In this document: piece by piece, positions 8,762-17,200 of the stretch
Layout of the letters: the number at the start of each line of letters is the position of its first letter
How positions within the stretch are numbered: position 1 is the first letter of the stretch
Position numbers and translations under genes: made by a program
Notes under the pieces: model-generated
The model's input: the letters and a program-made list of their open reading frames with translations, nothing else
Told to the model about the DNA's origin: nothing
Databases searched by the model: none
DNA from: VRUE01 sp035712345
GTDB lineage: Bacteria; Actinomycetota; Thermoleophilia; Solirubrobacterales; 70-9
Reading direction: 5' to 3'
Assembly: GCA_035712345.1 (NCBI GenBank)
Contig: DASTAY010000045.1
Span: forward strand, 124,001 to 188,000
Length of the DNA stretch: 64,000 nucleotides

Positions 8762-9769
8762 TCAGGCGAGCTTGGGGGCCGTCTCCTCTGGCTCGCCCTC
8801 GGGAAGCCAATGGGCCTCCGGGCTTGGGGGCGTATCGCGCAGGTACCACTCGGCGTCGAGCGCGCCCATGCAGCCGGTGCCGGCGGCGGTGACCGCCTGG
8901 CGGTAGGTGCGATCGACGACGTCGCCGACGGCGAAGACGCCACCGAGGTTGGTCTTGGTCGAGCCCGGTTGGGTGCGGATGTAGCCGTCCTCGTCGGTAT
9001 CGACCTGATCGGCGACGACCTCCGAGCGGGGGATGTGGCCGATCGCGACGAAGGCGCCTTCGGTCTCGAAGTCCTCGGTCTCGCCCGTCTCGGCGTTGCG
9101 CAACCTGACGTGGTCGAGATTGCCGCCGTCGCCGCCGACGAACTCCTCGGGGACGAAGGGCGTCTTGAACTCGATGTTTGCCTGCTCGCGGGCCCGCTCC
9201 TGCATGATCTTCGAGGCGCGGAACTCGTCGCGCCGGTTGACGATCGTCAGCTCGCTGGCGAACTTGGAGACGAAGATCGCGTCCTCCATCGCCGAGTCGC
9301 CGCCGCCGATCACGATCACCTTTTTGCCTTTGAAGAAGGCTCCGTCGCAGACGCCGCAGGTCGAGACGCCGCATCCGCTCAGCTCGAGCTCGCCGGGGAC
9401 GCCGAGCCTCCGTGGCTCGGCCCCCATCGCCAGGATCACGGTCTTGGCGACGTGCTCCTCCTCGCCGAGGAAGACCCGGTGCACGTCGCCGTCGGAGAGC
9501 TCGACCCGGTCGACGTCGTCGGTGACGAAGCGGGTGCCGAAGCGCTCCGCCTGGGCGCGGAACTGGTTCATCATCTCCGGCCCCATGATCCCCTCGGGAT
9601 AGCCGGGGTAGTTCTCGACGTCGGTCGTGTTCTGCAGCTGGCCGCCCCACTGGAAGCCCTCGAAGACGAGCGGCTCGAGGTTGGCGCGTGCGGTGTAGAG
9701 CGCGGCCGTGTAGCCGGCCGGCCCACCGCCGACGATGATCACGTTCTCGACTTTCTTCGCCTCTGCCAT
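8762..9769 (-). CDS. trxB: thioredoxin reductase
   Basis: 335 residues. It is a flavoenzyme transferring electrons from NADPH to thioredoxin. It has the FAD motif IIVGGGPAGYTAALYTARA, the redox disulfide C138-G-V-C141 followed by DGAFFKGK, the NADPH motif VIGGGDSAMEDAIF, and the C-terminal FAD block GVFAVGDVVDRTYRQAVTAAGTG. All functional parts are present. No thioredoxin gene is in the window. The upstream gap (9770-9871) should hold its promoter; it contains TTACT...AGTAA inverted pieces but no convincing -35/-10 pair. Confidence 0.95.
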   Translation of the reverse strand: MAEAKKVENVIIVGGGPAGYTAALYTARANLEPLVFEGFQWGGQLQNTTDVENYPGYPEGIMGPEMMNQFRAQAERFGTRFVTDDVDRVELSDGDVHRVFLGEEEHVAKTVILAMGAEPRRLGVPGELELSGCGVSTCGVCDGAFFKGKKVIVIGGGDSAMEDAIFVSKFASELTIVNRRDEFRASKIMQERAREQANIEFKTPFVPEEFVGGDGGNLDHVRLRNAETGETEDFETEGAFVAIGHIPRSEVVADQVDTDEDGYIRTQPGSTKTNLGGVFAVGDVVDRTYRQAVTAAGTGCMGALDAEWYLRDTPPSPEAHWLPEGEPEETAPKLA

Positions 9770-9871
9770 TGCTCGCCGCCAGTCTAGTCAGGCCGTGTTT
9801 CTCTCCATTACTTCACTTTGTATAGTAACGCCTCGGTCAACCCGGATCCAGGCTCTCGGAGCTAGGAGGGT

Positions 9872-11005
9872 CTAGGCGACTTCGCCCGAATCGGCAGGTG
9901 CCGGCACCTCGTGCAGGTGCCTGCCGCGCTCCACCGGCAGGCCCTCCTCTTCCCAGCGCACCACCCGTTTGCGCAGCTGGAAGAAGGCGACGATCCCCGG
10001 GGGAATCGGCAGCCAGAAGGCGACCAGCCGGTAGACCAGGATCGCCGGAAAGACGGTCTCCTCGGGCAGGCCGAAGAGGACGAAGGCGCCGATCATGCCG
10101 GCGTCCACGGCCCCCACCCCGGCCGGCGCCAGCGGGAAGAGGTTGGCGACCATGCCGAGGAAGAAGCCCTGGACGACAACCGCGATCGGCACTTCCACGC
10201 CGAAGGCCTGAAAGGAGGCCCAGAGGATGCCGATGTTGGCCGCCCAGAAGCCTGCCGCGCCGATCACCGCCAGGCCGCCTCGCGAAGGATGGGCGAAGAG
10301 GCCGATTGCGAAGCGGAAGCCTTCGGCGGCGATCGCCGGCACCTTGGCGACGTTGGCGGCGATCGTCTGCGCCCGCTCGCCGTGGGCGTGAGCGGCAACC
10401 CGTCGGCCCAGGTCCGATGGCGTCAGCGTCAGCAGGAGACCGAGCAGGAGCAGGACCCCGGCGACCGCCGCCGGCACGACGGTCAGCTCGACCGAGTGCT
10501 TGCCCGGCAGCACCCCGGTGCGCAGGAGCACGCCGAAGCCGATCAGCGCGAAGGGGTAGAAGACGTAATGCAGGACGAGGAAGGCGACCATTCGGCGCCC
10601 GACGTCCCGCCGCTGCATCCCCGCCTTGCGCAGCGCCCAGTAGGTGAGCGCGATGCCGCCGGCGCCGGCGGCCGAGAGGAGCAGCGTCGCCGCCACCCCC
10701 GCCATGTTGATCTCATACGTCTCCGCCCAGGTCAGGCGCAGGACGTCGCCGCCGACCACCGCCTTGAACAGCGCCACGTAGGTTGCGATCGCGATCACGT
10801 TGAAGCCGATCGCGACGGCGATCCAGGGCGCGTCCGCGTCGTCGAGCCTGCTCAGCGCATCGCCGAGCCCGACCAGCTTCGGGAAGAGGAAGTAGATGCA
10901 GACGAGCAGGCCGAGGACGACGAGCAGGGTCTGCACGATCCGCCGCGGCGTGAACAACGGCAGTTCATAGCCGCCGCTCTCGTTCACCGGCTCCACGGGA
11001 GACAC
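9872..11005 (-). CDS. lysylphosphatidylglycerol synthase TM-region-like (UPF0104) membrane protein
   Basis: 377 residues from GTG 11005, with about eight membrane helices. It matches the MprF flippase-type / AglD-like membrane family: long hydrophobic helices, the block GVAATLLLSAAGAGGIALTYWALRKAG, and the late block ANLFPLAPAGVGAVDAGMIGAFVLFGLPEETVFPAILVYRLVAFWLPIPPG, which is diagnostic. No aminoacyl-transferase domain is attached. The role is probably handling or flipping a lipid-linked substrate; the substrate is unknown. The gene ends 10 bases after the start region of the PAP2-type gene and is probably co-transcribed with it. Confidence 0.8.
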   Translation of the reverse strand: MSPVEPVNESGGYELPLFTPRRIVQTLLVVLGLLVCIYFLFPKLVGLGDALSRLDDADAPWIAVAIGFNVIAIATYVALFKAVVGGDVLRLTWAETYEINMAGVAATLLLSAAGAGGIALTYWALRKAGMQRRDVGRRMVAFLVLHYVFYPFALIGFGVLLRTGVLPGKHSVELTVVPAAVAGVLLLLGLLLTLTPSDLGRRVAAHAHGERAQTIAANVAKVPAIAAEGFRFAIGLFAHPSRGGLAVIGAAGFWAANIGILWASFQAFGVEVPIAVVVQGFFLGMVANLFPLAPAGVGAVDAGMIGAFVLFGLPEETVFPAILVYRLVAFWLPIPPGIVAFFQLRKRVVRWEEEGLPVERGRHLHEVPAPADSGEVA

Positions 11006-11015
11006 GCCGAAGACG

Positions 11016-11960
11016 CTACCCGTTGGCCAGGCGCTCCAGACTCTGCAGGCGTCGATTCACCGCGAGCACCGCGGGCTCGGCAAGCCGCTCGCCCCGCCGC
11101 ACGACCGCGACCAGGCCCGCGCCGGCGATCAGGTCGGTCACGTAGTGCTCGCCCAGGTAGACGAGGGCAAAGCCGAGCGCCAGGGCATAGCTCCAGCCGG
11201 CGAGGGCCGGTCCCCGCCCCGTTTCGGCCAATGAGATCGCCGCCGTCACCGAGGTGGCGAAGTGCAGCGAGGGCATGGCCGCCCACGGGTTGCCGCCGAG
11301 CGCCCCGTACATCGCCGGCCATGCCGACTTCCAGGTCTGCTCGCCGACCTCGACCATGATCCGCCGCACCTCCTCGCCGGTATGCCCGTGCTCGGAGGCC
11401 CACCAGGGCGGCGCGGTCGGCAGCAGGAAGTAGACGCCGCAGCCGATGTCGAAGACGGCGGCGAGGCGACGGGCCGCACGCGGAAAGCGGTCGGGATGGC
11501 GCAGCAGGATGAAGGCGAGGGCGACGTAGGGCTCGAGGAACCAGAGCCAGTGGATCCAGGTGAGAAAGCGGTTGAGCGAGCCGACCCCGCGCAGCCGGGC
11601 GAGGCCGCGCTGCAGGCGCACGTTCGGCAGCCGCCCGAGCCCGATCGCCCGGTCGGCGACGATCGGGTAGCGGATCCTCAACCGGGCGCGAAGCCGCTCG
11701 GGGTCGTCGTAGGGAAGCTCGTGGACCATCGTGAAGGCCCACATCTGCAGCGCGTACATCGCCACGTCGCGCTTGCCCGAGCGGCGGCTCAGCACGGCCA
11801 AGCCGAGCGGCCCGCCGGCGCAGGCGGCGATCGTCGCCGGAGCGGGCAGGCGGGCCCGCCGGCGCAGCAACGGCGCCGCGATCGCGGCGCCGATCGCGGC
11901 CGCGGCCCCGGCTCGCACCGCCACGCGCAGCGCCGGAGATGGCCTCGAACGGGTCCCCAT
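11016..11960 (-). CDS. PAP2/AUR1-type membrane phosphatase or inositol-phosphotransferase
   Basis: 314 residues from ATG 11960; reading could extend 17 codons further upstream, but that part is not protein-like. There are about six membrane helices. The PAP2-superfamily residues are in PSLHFATSVT (motif 2, Ser-Leu-His) and GEHYVTDLIAGAGL (motif 3, histidine then aspartate), the form found in AUR1/IPT1-type enzymes that move phospho-alcohol groups between lipids. Together with the adjacent lipid-handling protein this suggests a two-gene membrane-lipid or cell-wall-lipid unit. It is divergent from the second oxidase pair. Confidence 0.78.
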   Translation of the reverse strand: MGTRSRPSPALRVAVRAGAAAAIGAAIAAPLLRRRARLPAPATIAACAGGPLGLAVLSRRSGKRDVAMYALQMWAFTMVHELPYDDPERLRARLRIRYPIVADRAIGLGRLPNVRLQRGLARLRGVGSLNRFLTWIHWLWFLEPYVALAFILLRHPDRFPRAARRLAAVFDIGCGVYFLLPTAPPWWASEHGHTGEEVRRIMVEVGEQTWKSAWPAMYGALGGNPWAAMPSLHFATSVTAAISLAETGRGPALAGWSYALALGFALVYLGEHYVTDLIAGAGLVAVVRRGERLAEPAVLAVNRRLQSLERLANG

Positions 11961-12049
11961 GAGGTCGGCGAGTATAGGGCGGCTCGGCGAAACCCCATCT
12001 GGCGTGCGCACGGCGGAACGCCCCCGTGCGTGATTAGAATGGCCGCGCT

Positions 12050-12748
12050 TTGGCGCCCCACTCCCCTGCCATCGATCAGATCGACACGCTGCTCTGGATC
12101 GGCTTCGTCGCCGGAGCGATCCTCGCGATCGCGGTCATCGGCGGCCTGCTCTACGCGCTGGGCCGCTACCGGGCCGAGCGCGGCGCCGAGCCGCGCCAGG
12201 TGACCGGCGGGCGGCGCATCCAGCTCCGGGTCGGCGGCGCCCTGGGGATCTTTGCGGCGATCCTGCTCGTGCTCAGCATCGTCTACACCGACAAGGCCCG
12301 CGAGGCCCCCCTCACCGGCGCCGCCGGCCTGCAGGCCTCCGGTTCCGAGCCGCTGACGATCGAAACGACCGGCCAGCAGTGGCTCTGGCGCTACGAATAC
12401 CCCAACGAAGCCTTCTCCTACTACAAGCTCGTCGTGCCGGTCGACACCGAGGTCCGGCTGAAGCTGGTCTCCACCGACGTCGTCCACACCTGGGACGTGC
12501 CCGACCTCGCCGCCAAGGCGGATGCCGTGCCGGGCAAGACCAACGAACTCGTCTTCCGCGCCGACGAAGAAGGGACCTACTCCGGCCAGGCGGCGACGCT
12601 CTCCGGCCAGGCCTACGCAGCGATGCGGACCGAGGTCGACGTCGTCTCCCCAGCGGAATACGAAGCCTTCATCGAAGGCCAGAAGGACGAAATCCAGGCG
12701 GCCCAGGACCGCGTGGTCAAACTGATCGAAAACGGAGAAACCCCATGA
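12050..12748 (+). CDS. oxidase subunit II homologue lacking the CuA site
   Basis: 232 residues. An in-frame TAG lies at 12035-12037, so TTG 12050 is the first practical start. The fold of cytochrome oxidase subunit II is complete: two membrane helices, the aromatic patch (QQWLWRYEYP), VVHTWDVPDLAAKADAVPGKTNELVF and the last strand GTYSGQAATLSGQAYAAM. The latter aligns without gaps to GTYQLICTELCGFGHASM of the canonical copy in this window, and the CuA residues are replaced: C to A181, E to T183, C to S185, H to Y189. Only H146 and M192 remain. It cannot form CuA. It overlaps the next gene by ATGA. Confidence 0.85.
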   Translation: MAPHSPAIDQIDTLLWIGFVAGAILAIAVIGGLLYALGRYRAERGAEPRQVTGGRRIQLRVGGALGIFAAILLVLSIVYTDKAREAPLTGAAGLQASGSEPLTIETTGQQWLWRYEYPNEAFSYYKLVVPVDTEVRLKLVSTDVVHTWDVPDLAAKADAVPGKTNELVFRADEEGTYSGQAATLSGQAYAAMRTEVDVVSPAEYEAFIEGQKDEIQAAQDRVVKLIENGETP

Positions 12749-14430
12749 GCGCGCCCGCCAAGAACCCCGAGGTCGTGATCGACGGCTTCTCGCCGCGCAG
12801 GGCGCGTTGGGTGCAGCTCGCGACCAGCGCCGACCACAAGGACCTCGGCCGAATCCTGATCACCGGCGCCCTCGGCTTCCTCTTCCTGGCGGCGGTCGAG
12901 CTGCTGCTGATGCGGCTGCAGCTCGCGGTGCCGGAAAACACCTTCATGCCACCGGTCACGTTCAACCGCGTGCTCTCGCTCTACGGCGCGACCGCGATCT
13001 TCCTCTTCGCGATTCCGCTCGCGCTCGGCTTCTTCTACTACGTCGCGCCGCTGCAGATCGGCGCCCGCGGCACCGCCCTGCCGCGCCTGGGCCAGCTCGG
13101 CACCTGGCTCTTCGTCGGCGGCGCCACGGTCCTCTACACGACCTTCCTCTTCACCCCGCCCGAGGCCGGCGTCAACCCGCTGCCGCCGCTCTCCGGCCTC
13201 GCCTTCATCGAGAACAACGGCGTCGACGCCTGGCTCGCGGCGACCGGGCTGGCGACGCTCGGCTTCGTCCTCATCGCGGTCGACCTGGTGGCGACGATGC
13301 GCCGCCTGCGCGCCCCGGGCATGGCCTGGCGCCGCCTGCCCGTCTTCTCCTGGGCCGCGGCGATCTCCTCCTGGCTGACGATCGCGGTCGGCTCGGTGAT
13401 GCTGGCGGCGATAACGATGCTCCTGATCGACCGCAACTTCGAAGGCATCTTCTTCGCCGGGGACGCGGGCGGCTCGCCGCTGCTGTGGCAGCACCTCAGC
13501 TGGATCTTCTACACCGGCGCCTACATGCTGGTCCTGGTCTTCGCGCTCGGCGCGATCGCCGAGATCGTCCCCGCGCTGGCCCGCAAGCCGCTCTTCAACC
13601 GCGGCGCGGTGATCGGCTCGCTGGTGGCGATCGCGGTCCTCGGCACGCTCGCCTGGATGCAGAACATGTACACGGCGCCGATCGGGCTCGGCTGGATGTA
13701 CTTCGCGATGATCATGTCGCTGGCCCTGATCGTCCCCTTCGGCCTCGTCTTCTTCAACCTGATCGCGACCCTCGCCGGGGGCACCGTGCGGATGCGGGCC
13801 CCGCTGCTGTTCGCCGCCGGCGCCGTCGTCGCCATCGTCATCGGGCTGGTCGCCGAGCTGAGCCACTCGATGGTCGCCGCCGGTTGGCGCCTCCAGCACA
13901 CCACCGACAGCACCGCGGCGACGCACTTCGCTCTCGTCGGCGGCGCCGTCTTCGGCGGATTTGCCGCCCTGCACTGGTGGTTCCCGAAGATGACCGGGCG
14001 GACGATGGGCGAGACCCTGGCGCGCTTCTCCTTCTGGACGATGGTGGCGGGGACCCTGGTCACCTTCGTGCCGCTCTTCCTCGCCGGCACCGAGAAGGAC
14101 CAGGTCGTCGACGCTTACAAGTTCTTCGCCGGCAACGGCCTCGACGCCTACAACCTGATCGCCACGATAGGCGCCTTCGTCCTCTTCGCGGGCATCGTCA
14201 TGACCCTGGTCAACGCGATCCTCAGCCGCGAGGGCGGCGCGCCCGCCGGCCACGACGCCTGGGGCGGCGACTCGCTCGAGTGGTTCGCCCTCTCGCCGCC
14301 GGAGCCGCACAACTTCGACGTGCCGCCCGACGTGCGCAGCGCCCGGCCGATGCGGGACATCCGCGCGGCGATCGCCCGTCGCAGCGCTCGCGGCGAGCGG
14401 TCTGCCCGCGAGCACCAGCCGGTAGCCTGA
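12745..14430 (+). CDS. oxidase subunit I homologue lacking haem a and CuB ligands
   Basis: 561 residues with about twelve membrane helices. The family landmarks are present (SADHKDLGR, PLQIGARGTALPRLGQLGTW, WWFPKMTGR) but the metal ligands are not. Compared with the canonical subunit I at 20603-22507: haem a His152 is Y80 (LSLYGAT); CuB His328 and its cross-linking Tyr332 are T257 and M261; CuB His377-His378 are Q306-N307 (LAWMQNMYT); the second haem a His466 is A396. Only the haem a3 ligand position (H394) is kept. The frame is intact, so this is not a simple pseudogene. It is translationally coupled to the CuA-less subunit II and followed by ctaB. Confidence 0.85.
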   Translation: MSAPAKNPEVVIDGFSPRRARWVQLATSADHKDLGRILITGALGFLFLAAVELLLMRLQLAVPENTFMPPVTFNRVLSLYGATAIFLFAIPLALGFFYYVAPLQIGARGTALPRLGQLGTWLFVGGATVLYTTFLFTPPEAGVNPLPPLSGLAFIENNGVDAWLAATGLATLGFVLIAVDLVATMRRLRAPGMAWRRLPVFSWAAAISSWLTIAVGSVMLAAITMLLIDRNFEGIFFAGDAGGSPLLWQHLSWIFYTGAYMLVLVFALGAIAEIVPALARKPLFNRGAVIGSLVAIAVLGTLAWMQNMYTAPIGLGWMYFAMIMSLALIVPFGLVFFNLIATLAGGTVRMRAPLLFAAGAVVAIVIGLVAELSHSMVAAGWRLQHTTDSTAATHFALVGGAVFGGFAALHWWFPKMTGRTMGETLARFSFWTMVAGTLVTFVPLFLAGTEKDQVVDAYKFFAGNGLDAYNLIATIGAFVLFAGIVMTLVNAILSREGGAPAGHDAWGGDSLEWFALSPPEPHNFDVPPDVRSARPMRDIRAAIARRSARGERSAREHQPVA

Positions 14431-14455
14431 CCGGAGTGATCCCGGTGAGCGCGTC

Positions 14456-15355
14456 ATGAGCGGCGCCCAGACGGCTGCCGTCTCGCAGCGTCCGGCGGTG
14501 CCTTCGCTTCTGCGCGACCTCGTCACGCTGACCAAGCCGAAGGTGCAGTCGCTGCTGCTCTTCGTCACGGTGACGACGATGTACGTCGCCGGCGACCCCT
14601 CGCTCGGCCTGGTCTTCCTCACCTGCCTCGGCGGCGCGCTCTCCGCCGGCGGCGCCGGCGCGATCAACCACGCGGTCGATCGCGACATCGACCGGACGAT
14701 GGCCCGCACCGCCGACCGCCCGGTCGCCGGGGGAAGAATCTCGGCCGGCGCGGCGATCGCCTTCGGCGCGCTGCTCGAGCTCTGCTCCTTCACGCTGCTG
14801 GCGACGACGGTGAACCCGCTTGCCGCGACGCTCTCCTTCGCCGGATTCGTCGGTTACGTGTTCGTCTACACGCTCTGGCTCAAGCGCACGACGCCGCAGA
14901 ACATCGTCATCGGCGGCGCTGCCGGCGCGATGCCCCCACTGGTCGCCTGGGCCGCCGTGACCGGCGGCCTCGACGGAACCGCCCTCTTCCTCTTCGCGAT
15001 CGTCTTCTTCTGGACCCCCCCGCACTTCTGGGCGCTCTCGCTGCTGATGAAGGACGAGTACGCGAAGGCCGGCGTGCCGATGCTGCCGGTCGTCCGCGGC
15101 GAGGACGAGACCCGTCGCCAGATCCTGCTCTACACGATCCTGCTCTACGCGGTGACCCAGCTGCCTTTCTGCGCCGGCGGCTTCGGCCTCGCCTACCTGG
15201 CCGGCTCGATGGCGCTCGGCGCCGCCTTCATCTATTGCGCGGTACGGCTGCTGCGCAGCGCCGACCGCCGCTGGGCGCTGCGTACCTACCTCTTCTCGCT
15301 CGCCTACCTCGCGCTGCTCTTCCTGACGATGCCGATCGACGCCAGGCTCGGCTAG
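14456..15355 (+). CDS. ctaB: protohaem IX farnesyltransferase (haem O synthase)
   Basis: 299 residues with about nine membrane helices. It attaches a farnesyl group to haem B to make haem O, the first step toward haem A for aa3/caa3 oxidases. UbiA-family motifs: N71xxxD75xxxD79 in NHAVDRDIDRTMARTADRPV (prenyl diphosphate binding) and LWLKRTTPQNIVIGGAAGAMPPL. It lies 25 bases after the degenerate subunit I gene and probably shares its transcript; ctaA, the next step, is 1.8 kb downstream. Confidence 0.95.
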   Translation: MSGAQTAAVSQRPAVPSLLRDLVTLTKPKVQSLLLFVTVTTMYVAGDPSLGLVFLTCLGGALSAGGAGAINHAVDRDIDRTMARTADRPVAGGRISAGAAIAFGALLELCSFTLLATTVNPLAATLSFAGFVGYVFVYTLWLKRTTPQNIVIGGAAGAMPPLVAWAAVTGGLDGTALFLFAIVFFWTPPHFWALSLLMKDEYAKAGVPMLPVVRGEDETRRQILLYTILLYAVTQLPFCAGGFGLAYLAGSMALGAAFIYCAVRLLRSADRRWALRTYLFSLAYLALLFLTMPIDARLG

Positions 15356-15402
15356 CGCCAGAGCGACGCCAAACGCCCTGCCCGACTGATAGAAATCCGC
15401 CC

Positions 15403-15516
15403 GTGGATCGCGAGAGCGCCAGACGAGACCTGACCGCGGGCCTTATCGCCGGCGGGATCGCCGCGGCGATCTTCGCCCTCTGCTTCGTCGCCGCCACCCT
15501 CTACATCGCCTCATGA
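15403..15516 (+). CDS. small membrane peptide of the oxidase cluster
   Basis: 37 residues from GTG 15403. It has a short charged head (VDRESARRDLTAG) and one membrane helix (LIAGGIAAAIFALCFVAATLYIAS). Its TGA overlaps the ATG of the next gene (ATGA), which supports translation. The size and position resemble the tiny single-helix subunits found in bacterial haem-copper oxidases. The assignment is by position and shape only. Confidence 0.6.
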   Translation: MDRESARRDLTAGLIAGGIAAAIFALCFVAATLYIAS

Positions 15517-15803
15517 GCGAGCACCGCGAGATCCCCGAGCCCGGCGAGCTGGTCTATCCGGCGCGGCCCTCGTGGGCGCCCGCCTTCTTCGTCTTCGGCG
15601 CCGTCGGCGCCGTCTGCGGGATCTTCGCCGAGGGCTTCATGGTGCGCGGCTGGATCTACTCGATCATCGGCGTCGTCATCCTGCTCTTCGCCCTGCGCAG
15701 CATGATCCGCGGCGCCGCCGACGACTACTTCCGCCTGCCCCGCAAGCAGCACGTCCGCGGCGCCGTGCTCCCGGTAGAGACGATTTCACCACCCCGGTCC
15801 TGA
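15513..15803 (+). CDS. two-helix membrane protein, oxidase subunit IV-like by position
   Basis: 96 residues: a soluble proline-containing head, two membrane helices (WAPAFFVFGAVGAVCGIFAEGF and WIYSIIGVVILLFALRSMIRG) and a basic tail. Actinobacterial aa3 oxidases have a small two- or four-helix subunit IV (CtaF), and the location between ctaB and cytochrome c genes fits. Sequence similarity is not enough for me to name it. It may be a partner of the degenerate oxidase or of the canonical one. Confidence 0.6.
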   Translation: MSEHREIPEPGELVYPARPSWAPAFFVFGAVGAVCGIFAEGFMVRGWIYSIIGVVILLFALRSMIRGAADDYFRLPRKQHVRGAVLPVETISPPRS

Positions 15804-15835
15804 CACACCTCGGTTCCTGACGTTCTGAGAACAAA

Positions 15836-15924
15836 GCAGGTCGGGGGATGCAGAGAGGGCGACGAGGAGAGCGCACTCAAGTGCGTGACCCGAGGAGCCC
15901 GACCGAAGACCCCGAGATGCGCCG
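15836..15924 (-). repeat. R4 element, copy 1 (after the CBS-domain gene)
   Basis: An 89-base element repeated at 19000-19088 with about 75 matching bases by my count and no gaps. It contains the small hairpin CGCACT/AGTGCG and an outer pair TCGGGG/CCCCGA near its ends. It lies between two convergent genes, 3 bases after the stop of the minus-strand CBS gene. It could be a shared 3' untranslated structure, a terminator or a small RNA; there is no clear T-run. Confidence 0.8.
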
Positions 15925-15927
15925 GTC

Positions 15928-16326
15928 TCAGGGCGTCAGGCCCGAGGTGGCGCCAGTCGCGGTCCAGCAGCGCACGATGTCGCGGATCGAGAGGATTCCG
16001 ACCAGCTCGCCCTCCTCGAAAACGACGAGGTGGCGGATGCCGCGCGTCGACATCTCCGAGGCGGCGTGCTCGAGGCTCCAGTCGGGCGAGGCGGCCACCA
16101 CGCCCTCGCTCATGTGCGCGGAGACGAGCTCCGCGTCGGGATCCTCGCCGCTGCCGAGCGAGCCGAGGATGTCGCGCTCGGTGACGATGCACGGCACCGG
16201 CAGCTCGTCGTCGTTGACCAGGGCCGCGCCGACGCCCTTGTCGACCATCATCGTCGCCGCCTCGCGCAGCGTGTGCGACGGACCGACGCTCAGCACCACC
16301 TCTGACATCCCGTCCCGTACCTGCAT
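15928..16326 (-). CDS. CBS-domain pair protein
   Basis: 132 residues from ATG 16326, chosen for the GGAGG-containing leader and because the first CBS domain starts at once (MQVRDGMSEVVLSVGPSHTL). It holds two CBS domains (about residues 1-60 and 70-130), each with the usual ...ALVNDDELPVPCIVTERDIL and ...HLVVFEEGELVGILSIRDIV pattern. Such pairs bind adenine nucleotides and usually regulate other proteins. No partner domain is attached and no obvious target lies beside it. The R4 element follows its stop. Confidence 0.85.
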   Translation of the reverse strand: MQVRDGMSEVVLSVGPSHTLREAATMMVDKGVGAALVNDDELPVPCIVTERDILGSLGSGEDPDAELVSAHMSEGVVAASPDWSLEHAASEMSTRGIRHLVVFEEGELVGILSIRDIVRCWTATGATSGLTP

Positions 16327-16452
16327 CTCCGCTGGCCTCCTTCGGGGCTCGCTGGTTCGTGCGAATCGCCTCAAGCCTACCCGACAGCCCAGGCACGGTC
16401 AGGCGCGGTTGGCGCGGCCCTGGCATATAGACTCCGGCGCGCTCCGCGCCGT

Positions 16453-17157
16453 ATGACGATGCCCAAGCCAACGACCGCCCTTCGCGCCCTGCTCGCCCTC
16501 GCCGCCCTCGCGGCGCTCGCGGTCGCGTCCTCGGGCTGTGGCACGACGACGGCCGACGTGCAACGCGGTCGGGTGCTCTTCATCCAGAAATGCGGCGTCT
16601 GCCACACCTTGGCCGAGGCCGGCACGACCGCGCAGGTCGGCCCCAACCTCGACGACGCGTTCGCGGCGGCCCGCGAAGCCGGAGAGAGCAACAGCACGAT
16701 CGAAGGGATCGTCATCCCGCAGGTCGAGAGCCCGCGGCCCGCCACCGACAACCCCGACAACTCGATGCCCCCCCACGTGGTCAGCGGCCAGGACCTCGAC
16801 GACGTCGCCGCCTACGTCGGCATGTACGCCGGCGTGCCAGGGGCGGCGCCGCCCAAGGTGCCGGGTGGCCCCGGAGCCCAGGTCTTCGCCAACAACGGCT
16901 GCGGCGGCTGCCACACGCTCGCCGCCGCCCAGTCCGGCGGCGTGACGGGCCCCAACCTGGATGAAGCGCTGCCCGGCCAGAGCGCGGCCAAGGTCGAAGA
17001 ATCGATCGTCGACCCGAACGCCGAAGTCGTCAAGGGCTACCCCGCCAACGTCATGCCGCAGAACTTCGGCGAAGCGCTGTCGAAGCAGGAAATCGAAGAC
17101 CTCGTCCAGTACCTGCTGAAGGAAACCGCCGGCGGCGCCAAGGGCAAGGGCGGTTGA
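16453..17157 (+). CDS. dihaem cytochrome c lipoprotein
   Basis: 234 residues. The N-terminus is a lipoprotein signal (ALAALAALAVASSGC, with acylated C29). Two class I cytochrome c domains follow: haem site 1 C47-G-V-C-H51 with axial M105 (NSMPPHVV), and haem site 2 C150-G-G-C-H154 with its methionine in NVMPQNFGEAL. It should be anchored on the outer face of the membrane and pass electrons, most likely from the quinol-cytochrome c step to an oxidase. Position between ctaB and ctaA supports this. CuA is present only in the canonical coxB, so that is the expected acceptor. Confidence 0.9.
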   Translation: MTMPKPTTALRALLALAALAALAVASSGCGTTTADVQRGRVLFIQKCGVCHTLAEAGTTAQVGPNLDDAFAAAREAGESNSTIEGIVIPQVESPRPATDNPDNSMPPHVVSGQDLDDVAAYVGMYAGVPGAAPPKVPGGPGAQVFANNGCGGCHTLAAAQSGGVTGPNLDEALPGQSAAKVEESIVDPNAEVVKGYPANVMPQNFGEALSKQEIEDLVQYLLKETAGGAKGKGG

Positions 17158-17200
17158 GTCGGGCGGCCGGGCGACGGCCGCTGACATCATCTGAGCGAGG

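Noticed and set aside
12745..14430. Reading the degenerate subunit I as a NO reductase or quinol oxidase
   Set aside because: Those families keep the haem and CuB histidines; here they are replaced, so neither activity is supported.
12050..14430. Calling the degenerate oxidase pair a pseudogene
   Set aside because: Both frames are open at full length, overlap by ATGA and keep membrane helices and fold landmarks; only ligand positions are lost.
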